Below, piece after piece: positions 37,059-48,100 of a stretch of 64,000 nt of DNA. This DNA is from Drechslerella dactyloides. Taxonomy: Eukaryota > Ascomycota > Orbiliomycetes > Orbiliales > Orbiliaceae. The notes beneath the pieces were generated by a model that saw only the letters and a program-made list of their open reading frames with translations, did no database searches and was not told where the DNA came from. Both the position numbers and the translations under genes were made by a program. The DNA lies in contig JAGTWJ010000008.1 in assembly GCA_020064725.1 (NCBI GenBank), positions 1,426,001 through 1,490,000 of the forward strand. The letters run 5' to 3'. Each line of letters begins with the position of its first letter. The first letter of the stretch is position 1.

Positions 37059-38440
37059 ATGACAGCTACAAGCGCTCCAACAGGTCGCTCGATACCTCGC
37101 ATCTCCCTCCGCGACTGGGATACCCGCAAAAATGAGATCCAGAGACAGATCATGGAGGCGGCGGAGAACGTTGGATTCTTCATAATAAAGGATCAGGAGA
37201 CACCATCGGTAGCGGATATTGAGGAGGCGTTCAAGGCATCGTAAGTTCGAGAGTTCCCATGACATAATATACTTTCCTGAATCCTCGCAAGTTGTTGTTG
37301 CATTTCCCCGAGCGGCAACACATTTATCCCACAGCTTCGGCAGGGTCGGCTCAAGCACCACTCCGACCAGAGTCTCAACGCCTCACGGGGTCTTCTGTAT
37401 CAGTGGGAACAAGATGTTGACATAGTTGTATGGCAAAAGAGAGGCATTCTTCCAGCTCTCCGATGATGTGAAGAAGGAGACCCCGTTTATTCGGGAGCAG
37501 AACACAGGCTGGGAAAAGAGAGCCCAGATCCGACCATCGACCAATCTCCCAGACCAAAAGGAATCTATCCAGCTTCAGTACCACAGACGGCATGACCAAA
37601 CATGGCCACATGTGGACGACCAGATCCCAAACTTCCACAATGTAGTCTCGGGCTTCATGGAAAAGACCCAGGCCGTCTCCCTCAAAATCCTCTCCTGTCT
37701 TGCGGTCGGACTCGGCTTGGAAGAAGACTACTTTGCTAAAATCCACGACGTCAACTCGGACGAAGCAATGACAACTCTCAGATTACTTCACTATCACGAG
37801 AGCGAAACGCGGGAAATTCCGAAAGGCCATATTCGTGCTGGCGCTCACACGGATTACGATGTCCTAACACTGCTGTTCCAACGCACCGGCGAAGAGGGCC
37901 TCGAAGTCTGTCCGGGGCGAGAGTGCTACACAAGCTTTGGCATGGGCGATACTTGGACACCCGTGGAAGCAAAAACCGGAGAGATCGTTTGTAAGACCTA
38001 GGGCTGCTGGAACTTCGTATCACGCATAGAGTGCTGACCTGGGGTATCAAAGGTAACATTGGAGACATGTTGATGTCCTTGTCAGACGACAGACTCAAGA
38101 GTCTTTTTCACCGAGTCAGAAACCCTTGCGCCGATGAGAGCCGGAAAGCGAGACACAGCATCGCGTAAGTCACACTCTCGAGATAATTACGTGATTATTT
38201 CTAATCGACTCTGTCACTTCATTCTCGATTTTTAGCTACTTCAACCAGCCCATGAGAAGTGCTGTCATACAAGGTCCTCTGAAGAAGTATCCGCCTGTGG
38301 CAGCCAAAGATTTCATTCTGGACGCTGCAAAGCGAAATTACGCCCAAGGTGAGAAAGAACGGCAAGAGGCTATCAAGAACTCCAAGTTCCAATACCCTGA
38401 TAACGGTCAACCAGGTGTCATACTATCTGCGAACGCTTAA
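37059..38440 (+). CDS. 2-oxoglutarate/Fe(II)-dependent oxygenase, IPNS-like
   Basis: A soluble non-haem iron oxygenase of the isopenicillin N synthase-like family. Four exons (37059-37240, 37440-37990, 38053-38164, 38236-38440) close in phase to 349 residues, the family's usual length. The N-terminal DIOX_N segment contains IPRISLRDWD and AENVGFFIIKDQ. The exon 1-2 junction restores FKASEAFFQLSDDVKKE, the expected family helix, and only the acceptor AAAAG before 37440 gives this frame. The iron facial triad is H197-x-D199 (AHTDYD) and H264 (FHRV); R278-x-S280 (ARHSIAYF) would bind 2-oxoglutarate. GWEKRAQIRPSTNLPDQKES is typical of a large fungal subgroup of unknown substrate. Intron 1 is 199 nt, long for this window. 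The gene is convergent with the cyanase gene, 320 nt away. The substrate cannot be told from sequence. Confidence 0.9.
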
Positions 38441-38760
38441 GGAACCCCACATAATTTTGCCACTCTTTGAATGATATTCATGCTTCTTTTTGTTGGTGTC
38501 TGGCGTCTAGGTGAGACTTTTTTCAATTTACAATACGCACCCAAATCTAAAAGTTGCGGACGATATACAAAATATGCTGTGTTTCATAATACTATTCCTG
38601 GCTCTGTGCTGGCATGAGTAACGGACAGGATCCTACGTTCGTTCGTCTGCTTTCCTATCACGCTGGCGGCCGCTCTGGCCTCCTTTGCTTCTTGCTTTGT
38701 CATTCGTTAAATCTTTCCTCTTTTCTCTTTGGTTTTCTCCACTCGCAATACCCACCTTGA

Positions 38761-39683
38761 TTAGAACCTCGAGTACGGCAACCTGTACGAGATGATTAGA
38801 AAAGATTCTTCGGATATACCCGAATACCACGGATGGAATTGCATCCTACCATTTACCCCGCATGCTGATGTTGACCCAAGTGTTTCCATGCTCGTCAAAT
38901 TCCTTATCAACCTTGGTCGAGAAGGCTATGGCGCTCATAATCCCATCCCCGAATCTTAAACAACGAAAGAATTGAAGGCTCAGGTTAGCATCTGCTCCGG
39001 TAAATGTATCGTGCTGCCCTGACCACTGCTGTACGTACTTCTCGTTCATTACTGCCTTGTAAGCCTGCCCATAGTTCTGAATGATCTCGTATAGTCGGTA
39101 GATCAATGGCTCCTTCGCTACATGTTCCCAACAATTGGTTTGTGTAAGCTGTAATCCTCTCTCGCACGATAGCAAATCAAGTGAATTCAAAGAGAGAGCA
39201 CGGTGACGCACGCGGCATATCGACACCACTCCCCCTGTCCGGGTAGTCCGCCAGCTGATACGGGAGCTGGCTCTCATCCAGCCCCAGCGCTTTCGCCAGA
39301 CCCGTAATGTCCTCTGGGGATGCATGATGCTGCCCGTAGAAGATGGCAGCAACGGCTACCTCATCCCGCCCAATAGCTTTACCGAGCTCCTCGAAGCTGA
39401 TTTTTTTTGCTTGTTTAGCCTGTACGAGAAGAGCCGTCACTTGGGCCTTCGAGAACTTGAGCTGAAGATTTCGTGGTACATGTTAGCCGATTGGACCTGT
39501 ATGTACACCTAGCTAAATGGATGTATATGTACGTGGGAGCGAGAGTGCGTGCATATGCAGTTAGGTGTAGGCGCACGGAGCTTGCACCCGCTTGGATGGG
39601 TGGGGATTAGGAATGGGCGCATTCGGATATGCACAATGCAGCGAGCATATCACGATATCGCCGGTACGTACAGATTCTGCCAT
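38761..39683 (-). CDS. cyn1: Cyanate hydratase (cyanase)
   Basis: Converts cyanate plus bicarbonate to ammonia and carbon dioxide (via carbamate), detoxifying cyanate and releasing nitrogen. Five exons close in phase to 155 residues: 39672-39683, 39212-39461, 39039-39117, 38850-38954 and 38761-38782. The N-terminal helix-turn-helix-like domain contains KKISFEELGKAIGRDEVAVA and AAIFYGQ. The catalytic domain contains PPKEPLIYRLYEIIQNYG and KFGDGIMSAI. R95, E98 and S121 align with the E. coli catalytic triad R96/E99/S122. Splicing the last 22-nt exon restores MRGKWLPYSRF, the family's normal C-terminus; without it the frame would stop after KW. The 12-nt first exon (MAES) is inferred: the main exon has no in-frame ATG and is preceded by a good branch site and TCTTCAG acceptor, so the true start is uncertain. 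Confidence 0.93.
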
Positions 39684-41107
39684 CTTGGCCTTCCGGTGTT
39701 ATCAGATTTCAATAGTTTGCTGCGATATATAGGTTGGCGTGTGGATATCAATGGTGGCGTATCTCCCACTCCGCAGCGCTGCTAGTAGCTATGGCCGGAT
39801 ATATCCCAGCCGGTCAGTTGATCAGGTCCCTAATAATACCACCGTCGCGTGGACCTAGCTACAAAATGACGGGGCCCAGTCCAATGCACTGAAAATGCAA
39901 GGTAGTGCTTACTGTCGTCGCGAGCTTTGATTATCCTGAGTGGAATAAATCGAATCCAAAAGACTCCTGGCTTCCTGAACAAGGTTGAAGATTCGACTGG
40001 CTTCCTCGCAGGATCTGAGGATCGTGGGCGCGGTCGCTTTATATGGTGAGAAGCTGCCGGTCTACCCCGCGCCGGCACAGTGTTTGCCTGGTGTTGACAA
40101 GGGCGTGGCAGCCCGTGGACCTTCCGCTCTCCGCTCTCCACCGCCCAACTGCGACAGATGACGTCCAAACGCCCCGCGTTCCGGGCCGCGTGGCTGCAAC
40201 AACACATATTATCCATTCACATATGTTGAAGCCGGGTATTTAATCCCGACAGTGATTGCACGATCTTAAGTCGGCAAATTATGAAGGTAGAATAGAGGAG
40301 GGAGTACGATGGGTTAAGCAGTATCAGTGAGTGCGATCCGCCAAGTCCCGAGCCCTGAATTCGAAGATATCAAGGAGGAAGGTAGTGCATGACTCGTCCT
40401 TGCCACACTGACCCTGGCCATATCCACACTCGGCTCTACGCTCTGCGTCCCACCCTTTGTAGACACACTCATGTTCTATGTATATTTGTCAGTCAGCTAG
40501 GCCCCGAATTAGAAGATGTTTCGGCGGCCCGGGGAGCAAGTGGTATCGAGTATGCGTTCGTGCCCATACTGCCACCCATTCCCGTGTAAATTAAACCTCT
40601 GCTGCATGTAAAGTTTGGAGGGGCCCCAGAACTGTGAAGCTCGAGTTAATCTGATCACTCATCTTTTTATTAATGTGGCAATGCTAATTAAATTTCGCTC
40701 TTACCGGACGATATCCGAACCCGCAACAAGAATTCGCTGCGCAGAGGTCACGTCAATCGCGGGATCGAAATCTTTCGTCCGCCTACACAGATAGTACCTT
40801 GATCGCAAGTGACATTCGACACATCTGATCAAGTATCATCAATTGGCCTATAGACTTCTTGCAAACTTGTAAGAATATCTATTTGACCGTCTCGGCTTCA
40901 TGCCTCAAGCTTCAACAGCACCGCGGCCGGTACCGATAGAGACTCGGCGTGGTTGGGCGAATGCGTTGCGTGACGTTGCCTGTTGTATACAAAGTGTTGC
41001 GCCGGCCGACATCAAAAATTTGAACTGCTCGCATCTTGTGGTACTTCCCGCGCCTTTGCGATGAGGACCCCGACAACCTGGTGACGTCGTGACCACAGCA
41101 GTCCAGA
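39684..41107. other. Intergenic, divergent promoters
   Basis: About 1.4 kb upstream of cyanase (-) and of the small membrane protein gene (+). I see no gene. The 128-codon minus frame at 39830-40216 has no supporting domain. Confidence 0.5.
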
Positions 41108-41696
41108 ATGTCGACCGAAGACGACGACCGTGATTCCAACGATGGTAGCGGCCACAGGCTCCGACCCGGCGAGCTCACACCAAGGCAGCAATCCATGAAA
41201 GCCTTGCAGTACAAAACTGCCGTTGTCTGCACTGTGCTCTGTCCGCTGTTGATCCTTATGCCGCCTCGAAAGATGGATTTCTACACCTTCGGCCTCTGCT
41301 GCACGACTGTGTATTGCGTCAATCATGTCATGACGGTGAGCTATCAGGCTTCTCCCCACCCGTCAAGAAATTGCAAGGGCCCTAACATCGCATATCTAGG
41401 AACATGGCCATCCTGGTCTGCTGTATCTTCTCGCATCTCAACCTACTCCCGAGCAAGTCAAAGCCAACAAGCGCTATGAGGGGATGCTACCAAGCCAGGC
41501 CATCTGGAAACAGATGACCGACGTTTGGAATCAACGGTACGACGACGAGGAAGAGAAGGAAGTAGAGGAGGAGGAGAAGCCTGATGAGGAACTCACCATG
41601 CTAGAGAGGATAAAGCGAGAAGAGGCGAAGAAGGGCAACTCCAAGCTTCTGCAAATGCTTGAGGAGATAGAGAGGAAGCGGAATTCCAAGTCGTAA
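41108..41696 (+). CDS. Small conserved-looking membrane protein
   Basis: Two exons (41108-41335, 41400-41696) join in phase 0 to 174 residues. The ATG at 41108 opens an acidic, hydrophilic N-terminus (MSTEDDDRDSNDGSGHRLRP). A hydrophobic stretch follows at about 35-76: TAVVCTVLCPLLILMPP and FYTFGLCCTTVYCVNHV, probably two membrane helices separated by a short turn. The C-terminal half is cytosolic-looking and highly charged (DDEEEKEVEEEEKPDEE, then LERIKREEAKKGNSKLLQM), a likely coiled coil. I have a weak recollection that similar fungal proteins are labelled 'rhomboid family membrane protein', but no Ser/His rhomboid catalytic motif is visible, so I give no function. Confidence 0.75.
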
Positions 41697-41878
41697 GGCC
41701 TGGGCGACCGGCAAACCGCGCTAGATACGGAGTATGTACTGTACATATAGAAGCTCAAGGGATGTTGACATGTATATTAGCAAAGAAGCGAACGATACGC
41801 CATTTTTCTACGAGATATATCAGCTTAGAGCTCGCTTTACTAGATCTCGTGACGCGACGGCGACAGTGGCTTGAAACT

Positions 41879-42328
41879 AAACAGCTTTGACAATACCATC
41901 CGAAACTGTGTCAAAGAGCTGTGGGCAATCAACGGGTGTGAGATTCCACGGCAATCTGAAAGAAACAAGCATACAGAAGTGTAAGCGAGTCCGGTGAACG
42001 AGCTGCATCGATGCCAGAGCTTGCAGAGTACCTTGAGTTCTGTCCGTCGGCGTTTGATGTGGCACTATAAATAAAGCGATCATGCATGGACGTTCTAGAG
42101 GTTTCTGCCTCGGGGAGCTTGTATAGAGGAACGCTTCCAGCTTCAACAAAGACCGTCAAGCCCATTGAGGCAGTCTCTCACCTCCTGGATACGTCCATAT
42201 GAGCTTCCACGGCTCATTAGATCCCAAAGCACCCCAATGAGTCCTTTATACTCTCCAAGCCCCTTATCCCCGGCGTGGTGTCCGATATCTAGAGATACCA
42301 TGCTTGTGGCCCATGAGACAAATACCAT
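41879..42328 (-). pseudogene. Possible C-terminal gene remnant
   Basis: Three adjacent minus-strand frames look weakly coding but are out of phase with one another: MVFVSWATSMVSLDIGHH and GVLWDLMSRGSSYGRIQEV (42143-42328), VPLYKLPEAETSRTSM (within 41929-42165), and PWNLTPVDCPQLFDTVSDG (ending near 41879). No good splice pair joins them. This may be a frameshifted remnant or chance; I recognise no family. Confidence 0.2.
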
Positions 42329-42534
42329 GGTTGCAACGCCATAGATATATGGTTCTGGAACTATATATTGACAGTTGCCAGGAGTGACATCTGGTCCCAG
42401 AATCTATTATTCTAGCTCGAACGCGTCCAATACCTCTGATATCCAGAAGCCACATCCCTCGTTCCGTCTTGGGTCGTCTAATTGATATCGACATCGCACC
42501 TTTCAATCTACGCTGGCCCATCAACGGATTCACG

Positions 42535-43529
42535 ATGTATCCCGGAGAGACATACCCTCTTGGCTGTCCTGGAGATGCACCGGACCGCGTCTGCACGAGC
42601 CAAATACCAGGGACTCAACTTCAACCGCAACTTGCAACCGCTGCACCTGGCACGGTCTCTTTACATGACGATCTATCCGCGATAGACTTTTCAGACCCTT
42701 CTCTTCAGGAATACCTTATCAACAATGACATGCTGGGCGATATCATCTTCGACAGGGATAACAGCACCAGTCATATCATGGACCCCGAGAGTGGGTTTAC
42801 CAACTCAACTTCTAGCTCCGATCTGTTGCTCAACACCCCAATGCATATGAATTCGCCCGGCGACGGCGTGAGTGTGAATACCGGCGCCCTGGCGGCTCAG
42901 GTTGATCGGTTCTCAGCAATTCAGGAAGAGACAACGCTGTCTTTGGGGATCATCGCACATTTGGAATACTTAGAGAACCAGATTGTTGAGATGAAGCAGT
43001 TCGTGGCGAGGGGGTTTGCTCGACGGGACCACCTCCGAAGCTTCGAAGTAGAAAAGTATGGATGCCCACTTGTTCTAATCGATACTCATATGGCTATAAA
43101 GATATTGGATTGATAGCTGATTAACCTTGCGGATGTGGTACACAGGCATCGACTGCGTTCTCGAAACTACAATTTTCAAAACGTCACAGAGATTAACGAG
43201 TCGTTCGAACCTCTGCTGCAGTCAAACGGGGAGCTTCCAGCGCGATATCCCGTGAATGGCGTCGAGCTAAAGAATCTTTCTCGTAAGTTGCATTACCATA
43301 ATCGGCATTCGCCTATAGCGTCACGGGATCAAATCCCTCGAAATATACCTCTACAACAGACAAAAGTTCAGGGCTGATGTGAGGCTGAGTTACAGATGAG
43401 GAAATCAATGCGCTGCTCGATGTATACGACCTGCCTTTCAGTCCTGCGATGTTTCTTCACGAGAAGCAGCTGATCTACTTGAAATTCATAGGCGCCAACA
43501 GAGCCATCATGCACCGTGTCGTGGACTAA
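42535..43529 (+). CDS. Uncharacterised protein
   Basis: Not recognised. Three exons (42535-43055, 43146-43282, 43396-43529) close in phase to 263 residues. The frame stays open upstream to about 42469 without another ATG, so a further 5' exon is possible. The N-terminal 110 residues are Asp/Ser/Pro-rich and likely disordered (DDLSAIDFSDPSLQEYL, DNSTSHIMDPESG), resembling an acidic activation-type region. Residues 120-175 form a probable amphipathic or coiled-coil helix (SLGIIAHLEYLENQIVEM). The last 90 residues (YNFQNVTEINESFEPLL, INALLDVYDLPFSP, LIYLKFIGANRAIMHRVVD) look folded. No signal peptide, membrane helix or known motif is visible. It is convergent with the next gene, 265 nt away. Confidence 0.6.
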
Positions 43530-43794
43530 TTGGGAGAGAGCCATGAGAAGAGATCTTTTGAGCGATCGTGGATATTTTTATCTTCGGCTTTGAAATACAT
43601 ATAATATAACTCCATACACTCATGCAGTCCCGCTAAGCAAATTCCGAAAGGGAGAGCCCCAACAAAGATAAAGCGCAGATGATATATCGAAATGAGATCT
43701 GTTTATAGAAAACATGTCGAGAAGATGATTTAGGTTAGAACGAGAATGAGACCGGTATTCCACAGATGTGCGAGAGTGAAAAATGATAGCCCAT

Positions 43795-45189
43795 CTACCA
43801 CTTTGTCTTCGACCACTTCGTCTTTGCCCAAGCGGGGACCTTGAACGGCTCCTTGGGTCGCAGCGATGCTCGGCGGGCAGCGCGGTCTTCCTGGTCAGCT
43901 TGCAGACCGAGCCTCTGCTCAAAGCGGCTGTAGCCAGAGTTCTTTGTCTGCGAGTGGTAGACAATGTTCGCCGGAAAGGTGAGGAGGGCGAGCAGAGAGA
44001 ACCCGCATAGGAAGAGCAAGGTGTACCATGAACCGGTCTAATCAGATAAAAGTTAGCAAAGTCCGGCAATACATTATATCAGGAAATGATTCTAGGGTAG
44101 CTTACCAAGAGGTCGCAGTCACCATCATAGTAAATTTGTCGCTTGAACACGATGTCATGACCCATGCCCGTGCGTGTGCAGGTCCAGCTCCAGAAGTCAC
44201 GGTCGTCGTTGTCGAGCTTGAATACATGGGTCACATAACCAGCACTGCACGAGTCGCGATCGAGTTAGAACCTTAGAACATCTATAAACAATTACCAACA
44301 GGCCAAAGGATTCTTACGTGGCACCAAATCCAAGAGACCAAATGATCAAGAGGGAGAGGGTAAAATATTCTGTCCGCGTGAAGAGCGTATAGTATGACTT
44401 CGCATTCCGGAAGATGTTCTGGAGCCACAGGCCAAAGAAGACGACGGTCCCAGTGCCGCAGAACCTACAACAACACATCTGCATATTAGTATGCGCCCAA
44501 GCAGACTCAACATAAACATGCATTGCGATGACATCTCGAACTTACGCAATGATCAGATATACCCCAGTAAGGTCGATATCCTCTGGCCAAGCCCTTAGCT
44601 GCATGCCTCGAACCCCAGCATCCATATCCGCCTGCGTCAATTCTTGCCACGAGCCTCTCAGAAACGCGCGCGGCGTCGAGAGCTCATTCTTAAACGGCAG
44701 ATAGTCGTCCACCCAGACGTACACTGCGAGTATCAAAGTTGTCAACGCACATGTCCAATTGAACATGTACAAGATGGTCCTGATCCGAGCGTAGAACCAC
44801 TTGCCGCGAATCATATGCAGCTTTGTGGGCTTCAGAGGGTCCTCATCCACGCTGCCTCGCGGCGTGTGGGACTTTGTCTTCTCGCTCGACGGACGCATTG
44901 ATTTAATGATAGGGACACGAGGGGAGGTTGGAGGTGATCCGGAGAAGCTTCCGGAGAAGGACCGTTGATGCGCTGGGTTCTTTCTGAGAGTGGGGGGCGC
45001 GACCTGTTGGCGGGGTGGGCTGCCGCTGGCCGAACCAAAGTCGCTTTCTGGATGGTGGATTAGCGAGAAGGCGGACCCTGTGTTCGAGGATATTGAAGCT
45101 CGTCGACCGGCGAAGGTATCCGACTCGGGTGAATTTAGAGACGGACTGAAAGACCCTTCTCTAGTATGCATAGGAAGTCGTTGTTCCAT
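43795..45189 (-). CDS. Polytopic membrane protein of unknown function
   Basis: Four exons (44546-45189, 44318-44464, 44106-44244, 43795-44037) close in phase to 390 residues. The first 130 residues are Ser/Pro-rich and cytosolic-looking, with many potential phosphorylation sites (SFSGSFSGSPPTSPRVP). Four hydrophobic helices follow: TILYMFNWTCALTTLILAVY, IDLTGVYLIIAFCGTGTVVFF, FTLSLLIIWSLGFGATAGYV, and WYTLLFLCGFSLLALLTFPA. Two Cys-containing, likely non-cytosolic loops lie between them (one reads RDFWSWTCTRTGMGHDIVF). The tail is basic and ends in a doubled motif, WAKTKWSKTKW. I do not recognise the family. Topology suggests a four-helix fungal membrane protein comparable in plan to Sur7/MARVEL-type proteins, but no family motif supports that. 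Confidence 0.82.
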
Positions 45190-48100
45190 ATTGAAAAAGA
45201 AGAGAGAAAAAGAGGAAAAAAGCCAAGACGAATGTGCGTGATTCTATATATGTCCGAAGGATTTTTGGCGGCCACTTGCTGCGTGGTAGCTAAGGCTGAC
45301 GGTTTGCGGCTGAGCCAAGGTGCCAAATCTAGAAGCGGGCTCTCACAAGGGCCTGGAGCTTAGCTCTTTAAAATGGCGTGAGGACAAGCTATTGCAAGCT
45401 GGGTATTTGAGATAACTGTCGCCCCAACTGCTCTTTGTGTTCCCGCACAGCGGAAAATTCAAATAAGCTGGTTTCTGGGCCGAGAAAGCGGTCAACCAGA
45501 TGGTTGTTGAAGAGGAACAGGGCTTGGAATGCCTCCTCTCGATATCTTCTTTGTCTCACTGCCCAGCGGTGCTCGTCTGCTTAAGAACTCGGCGCCTGGG
45601 AGCTAGAAAGACCCCTCGTTTGAGCGTTCTAATCCTTGCGTTATCGATCGTATCAGATTAAATGCTGCTGACAATGAATCGACAGGCTCTGGGCGACTCC
45701 CGCTCAACACGCATAACGATGCAGGTTGAAAACGAAATCCGGTTGAGAGCGAGAAAAATCAAAGAACGCTCGAGGTTGACGGGTGAATCTGAGATGATTG
45801 GAGGAGAGAACTGCTTGAAGCCAGAGTTTTGTTCAAATAAATCGATACGACCCGATGGCATGACTTTTAATATTTCTTTTCCCTTCTGATGCTTTCGCTT
45901 CGATGACCCGAGGGGCGAAATCCAGCTTTTGAAGGTCTTGGTCCCGAGATGGTAAACTTTTACCGAGCTGCTCTCTGGGCCGGGATCCCCTGTCCTGATT
46001 TTCCAAATACCTTCGAGGCTGAGATACCGCCGACAAACGGTGCATGTGGATCGCCAACGGCCCAAGTGCCGGTATGTATAAATAAGCCCATCCCGCTGGA
46101 CCAATTAGTCGCCTGCCAGAATAATGTGAAGTCTGAGCCCGTCGCTGTCCCTCATGCTAAATGGAGCATATGAGCATCGAGAGCACAATGGCGATGCAGC
46201 ACCCCGGAATCCTCCAGGCGTCTAAACAATCTAATTGTTGCAGAACAGCCGGGCTGGGGGACATGCGGATTTCTAAACCTACTACTGACTAAGGAACATG
46301 AACCAGCTCTGTCGATTTTGAGATCCTGGCTCCGGTCTCGTACGCCGCGCAGTAAGCGAAGGAAGGTACAGCAGGCCGGATTCTTTGGCGCCGTTAAGGC
46401 TATGCTATACCCGGACGGGTATGTGAAGGCTTAATTTTAGCTCTCCACAGGGGAATCCATCACACCACGTTCATTCGATACGATAGACACTCTTCAGCTT
46501 ACTGCATGGGCGATGCATCCAGCTTCCTAGCCTCGACCAGCCAAATATTTCGAAAATTCGCTGCAGGAGTGCTCCGAATTTGTAACGCCGAGTGGCGCTC
46601 ACGTGTGGCCTGACATCGCATACGTGGAAACAAATTGGAGAGACACGATGCGGTCAACGGAGTACGGGTACCTGTATACGTCTACATCTAGGTACCTGGT
46701 GACCGCCGATGCGAGCCAACGGCCCCGACAAGTTTTACCGAGTTTTGGGATTTGACGGCGGAGGCGCAAGCTAGAAGGCTGCAGCCAGTCAAATCTTTCG
46801 AGATGTCAGCCGAAGCGTTGGATCTTGAGCTCGCAACGCACCGCATCTCTAAGCATGACAAGCTTTTTGAATTGCTCTGCCTTCGTAGCCCAAATATATA
46901 TGGATTCTGATAGGAAAATTGCTACTTTTATCAATATATCTTGGTTGTGGACTGGTTTACGTCGATTAAAGGTCTACAGAAGAGGCCCCTAAGTACTTAG
47001 TATTTGTTAGAATATTAGCCAATAATCTATCGATATGATATTGTGCTCAAGCCCTCGATCAGACCCCAGTGATACATTTTACCATGGCGTGTATATCTAC
47101 CAAACCCTTGACAGGTAGTTCTGATTCTAGAACATTCCTAGTCTAGAAGCCAGACGGGTGTGAATTCGGAATATTCCAGTTGGTGACGTTAGTCCAAATT
47201 TATGATTTCCCTAGATCCATAGATACGGAGCCTCTGGAATCTTCTCTCTCCGCACCTCCCTTCTTTAGGACCGGTATAAAGCTCAGCGACGCATACTTCA
47301 ACATTCGCCGATCCTCTTGCCTCTATAATAACTCTTAGATATACCTACTTAGTGGCAAGGAGGGGCTTGGTTTACGAGACCATCTACTCACATTTCGCTT
47401 CAAACAGTCAGCGATACCAATATATTCACGCCAGCTCGTATGTCTATATACTCTTTGGCTTAAGAATAAGGATGCTGAAAGAGACCTCCACGGTTCGCAA
47501 CTTTGCTCTCCTTGAGTACATCTTACAGACAGAAGATGCCTCTTGAAAAATGTCTTATTTTTGATTGAGCTCTTCTCGTCCACCTCTAAGCAAGCCCTAG
47601 ATGAGAACTTTACTACTTCATGGGTACAACCCAGATATCACTTTATATTCCATGAAAATACACTACCAAAAACACATAGTCAACAATATCACTTAAGGGG
47701 GATGCTAGATCTATCGATATTGGACAGCGCTTCTATGGAGCGTACGAGATGACGTCATGACTCATGGCCATGTGGTCGAGAATTCCACCTCGCGAGGCTG
47801 TTCATGAATCTTCAACCCGCCCTACATGGGACGAGGTCTCCTGAATCAATGCAACGACACATAAAAGTCACATGGACTCTCACCACGCGAGACAAAACAG
47901 ACGGCAACAGTTATTCGTATCGAGCTCTCATATGAGGCACCAAGGCAAGCCGATTGCATAGGCGCATGTACACCAAAGTGGCAAAGAAGATAAATCATGC
48001 ATAAGCCAATTTGCGCAATCGGCATGATATGACGCAAATAATAATCAGAGTCAAAGAAAGGCGTGACACCTTATGGAGCGTTGATAGACGACCTTCGGCC

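Noticed and set aside
37062..39683. Secondary-metabolite gene cluster around the oxygenase
   Set aside because: No polyketide synthase, peptide synthetase, terpene synthase, P450 or transporter gene is seen nearby.
45658..46104. 148-codon minus-strand frame
   Set aside because: No recognisable domain, no splice partner, and an overlapping plus-strand frame of similar quality.
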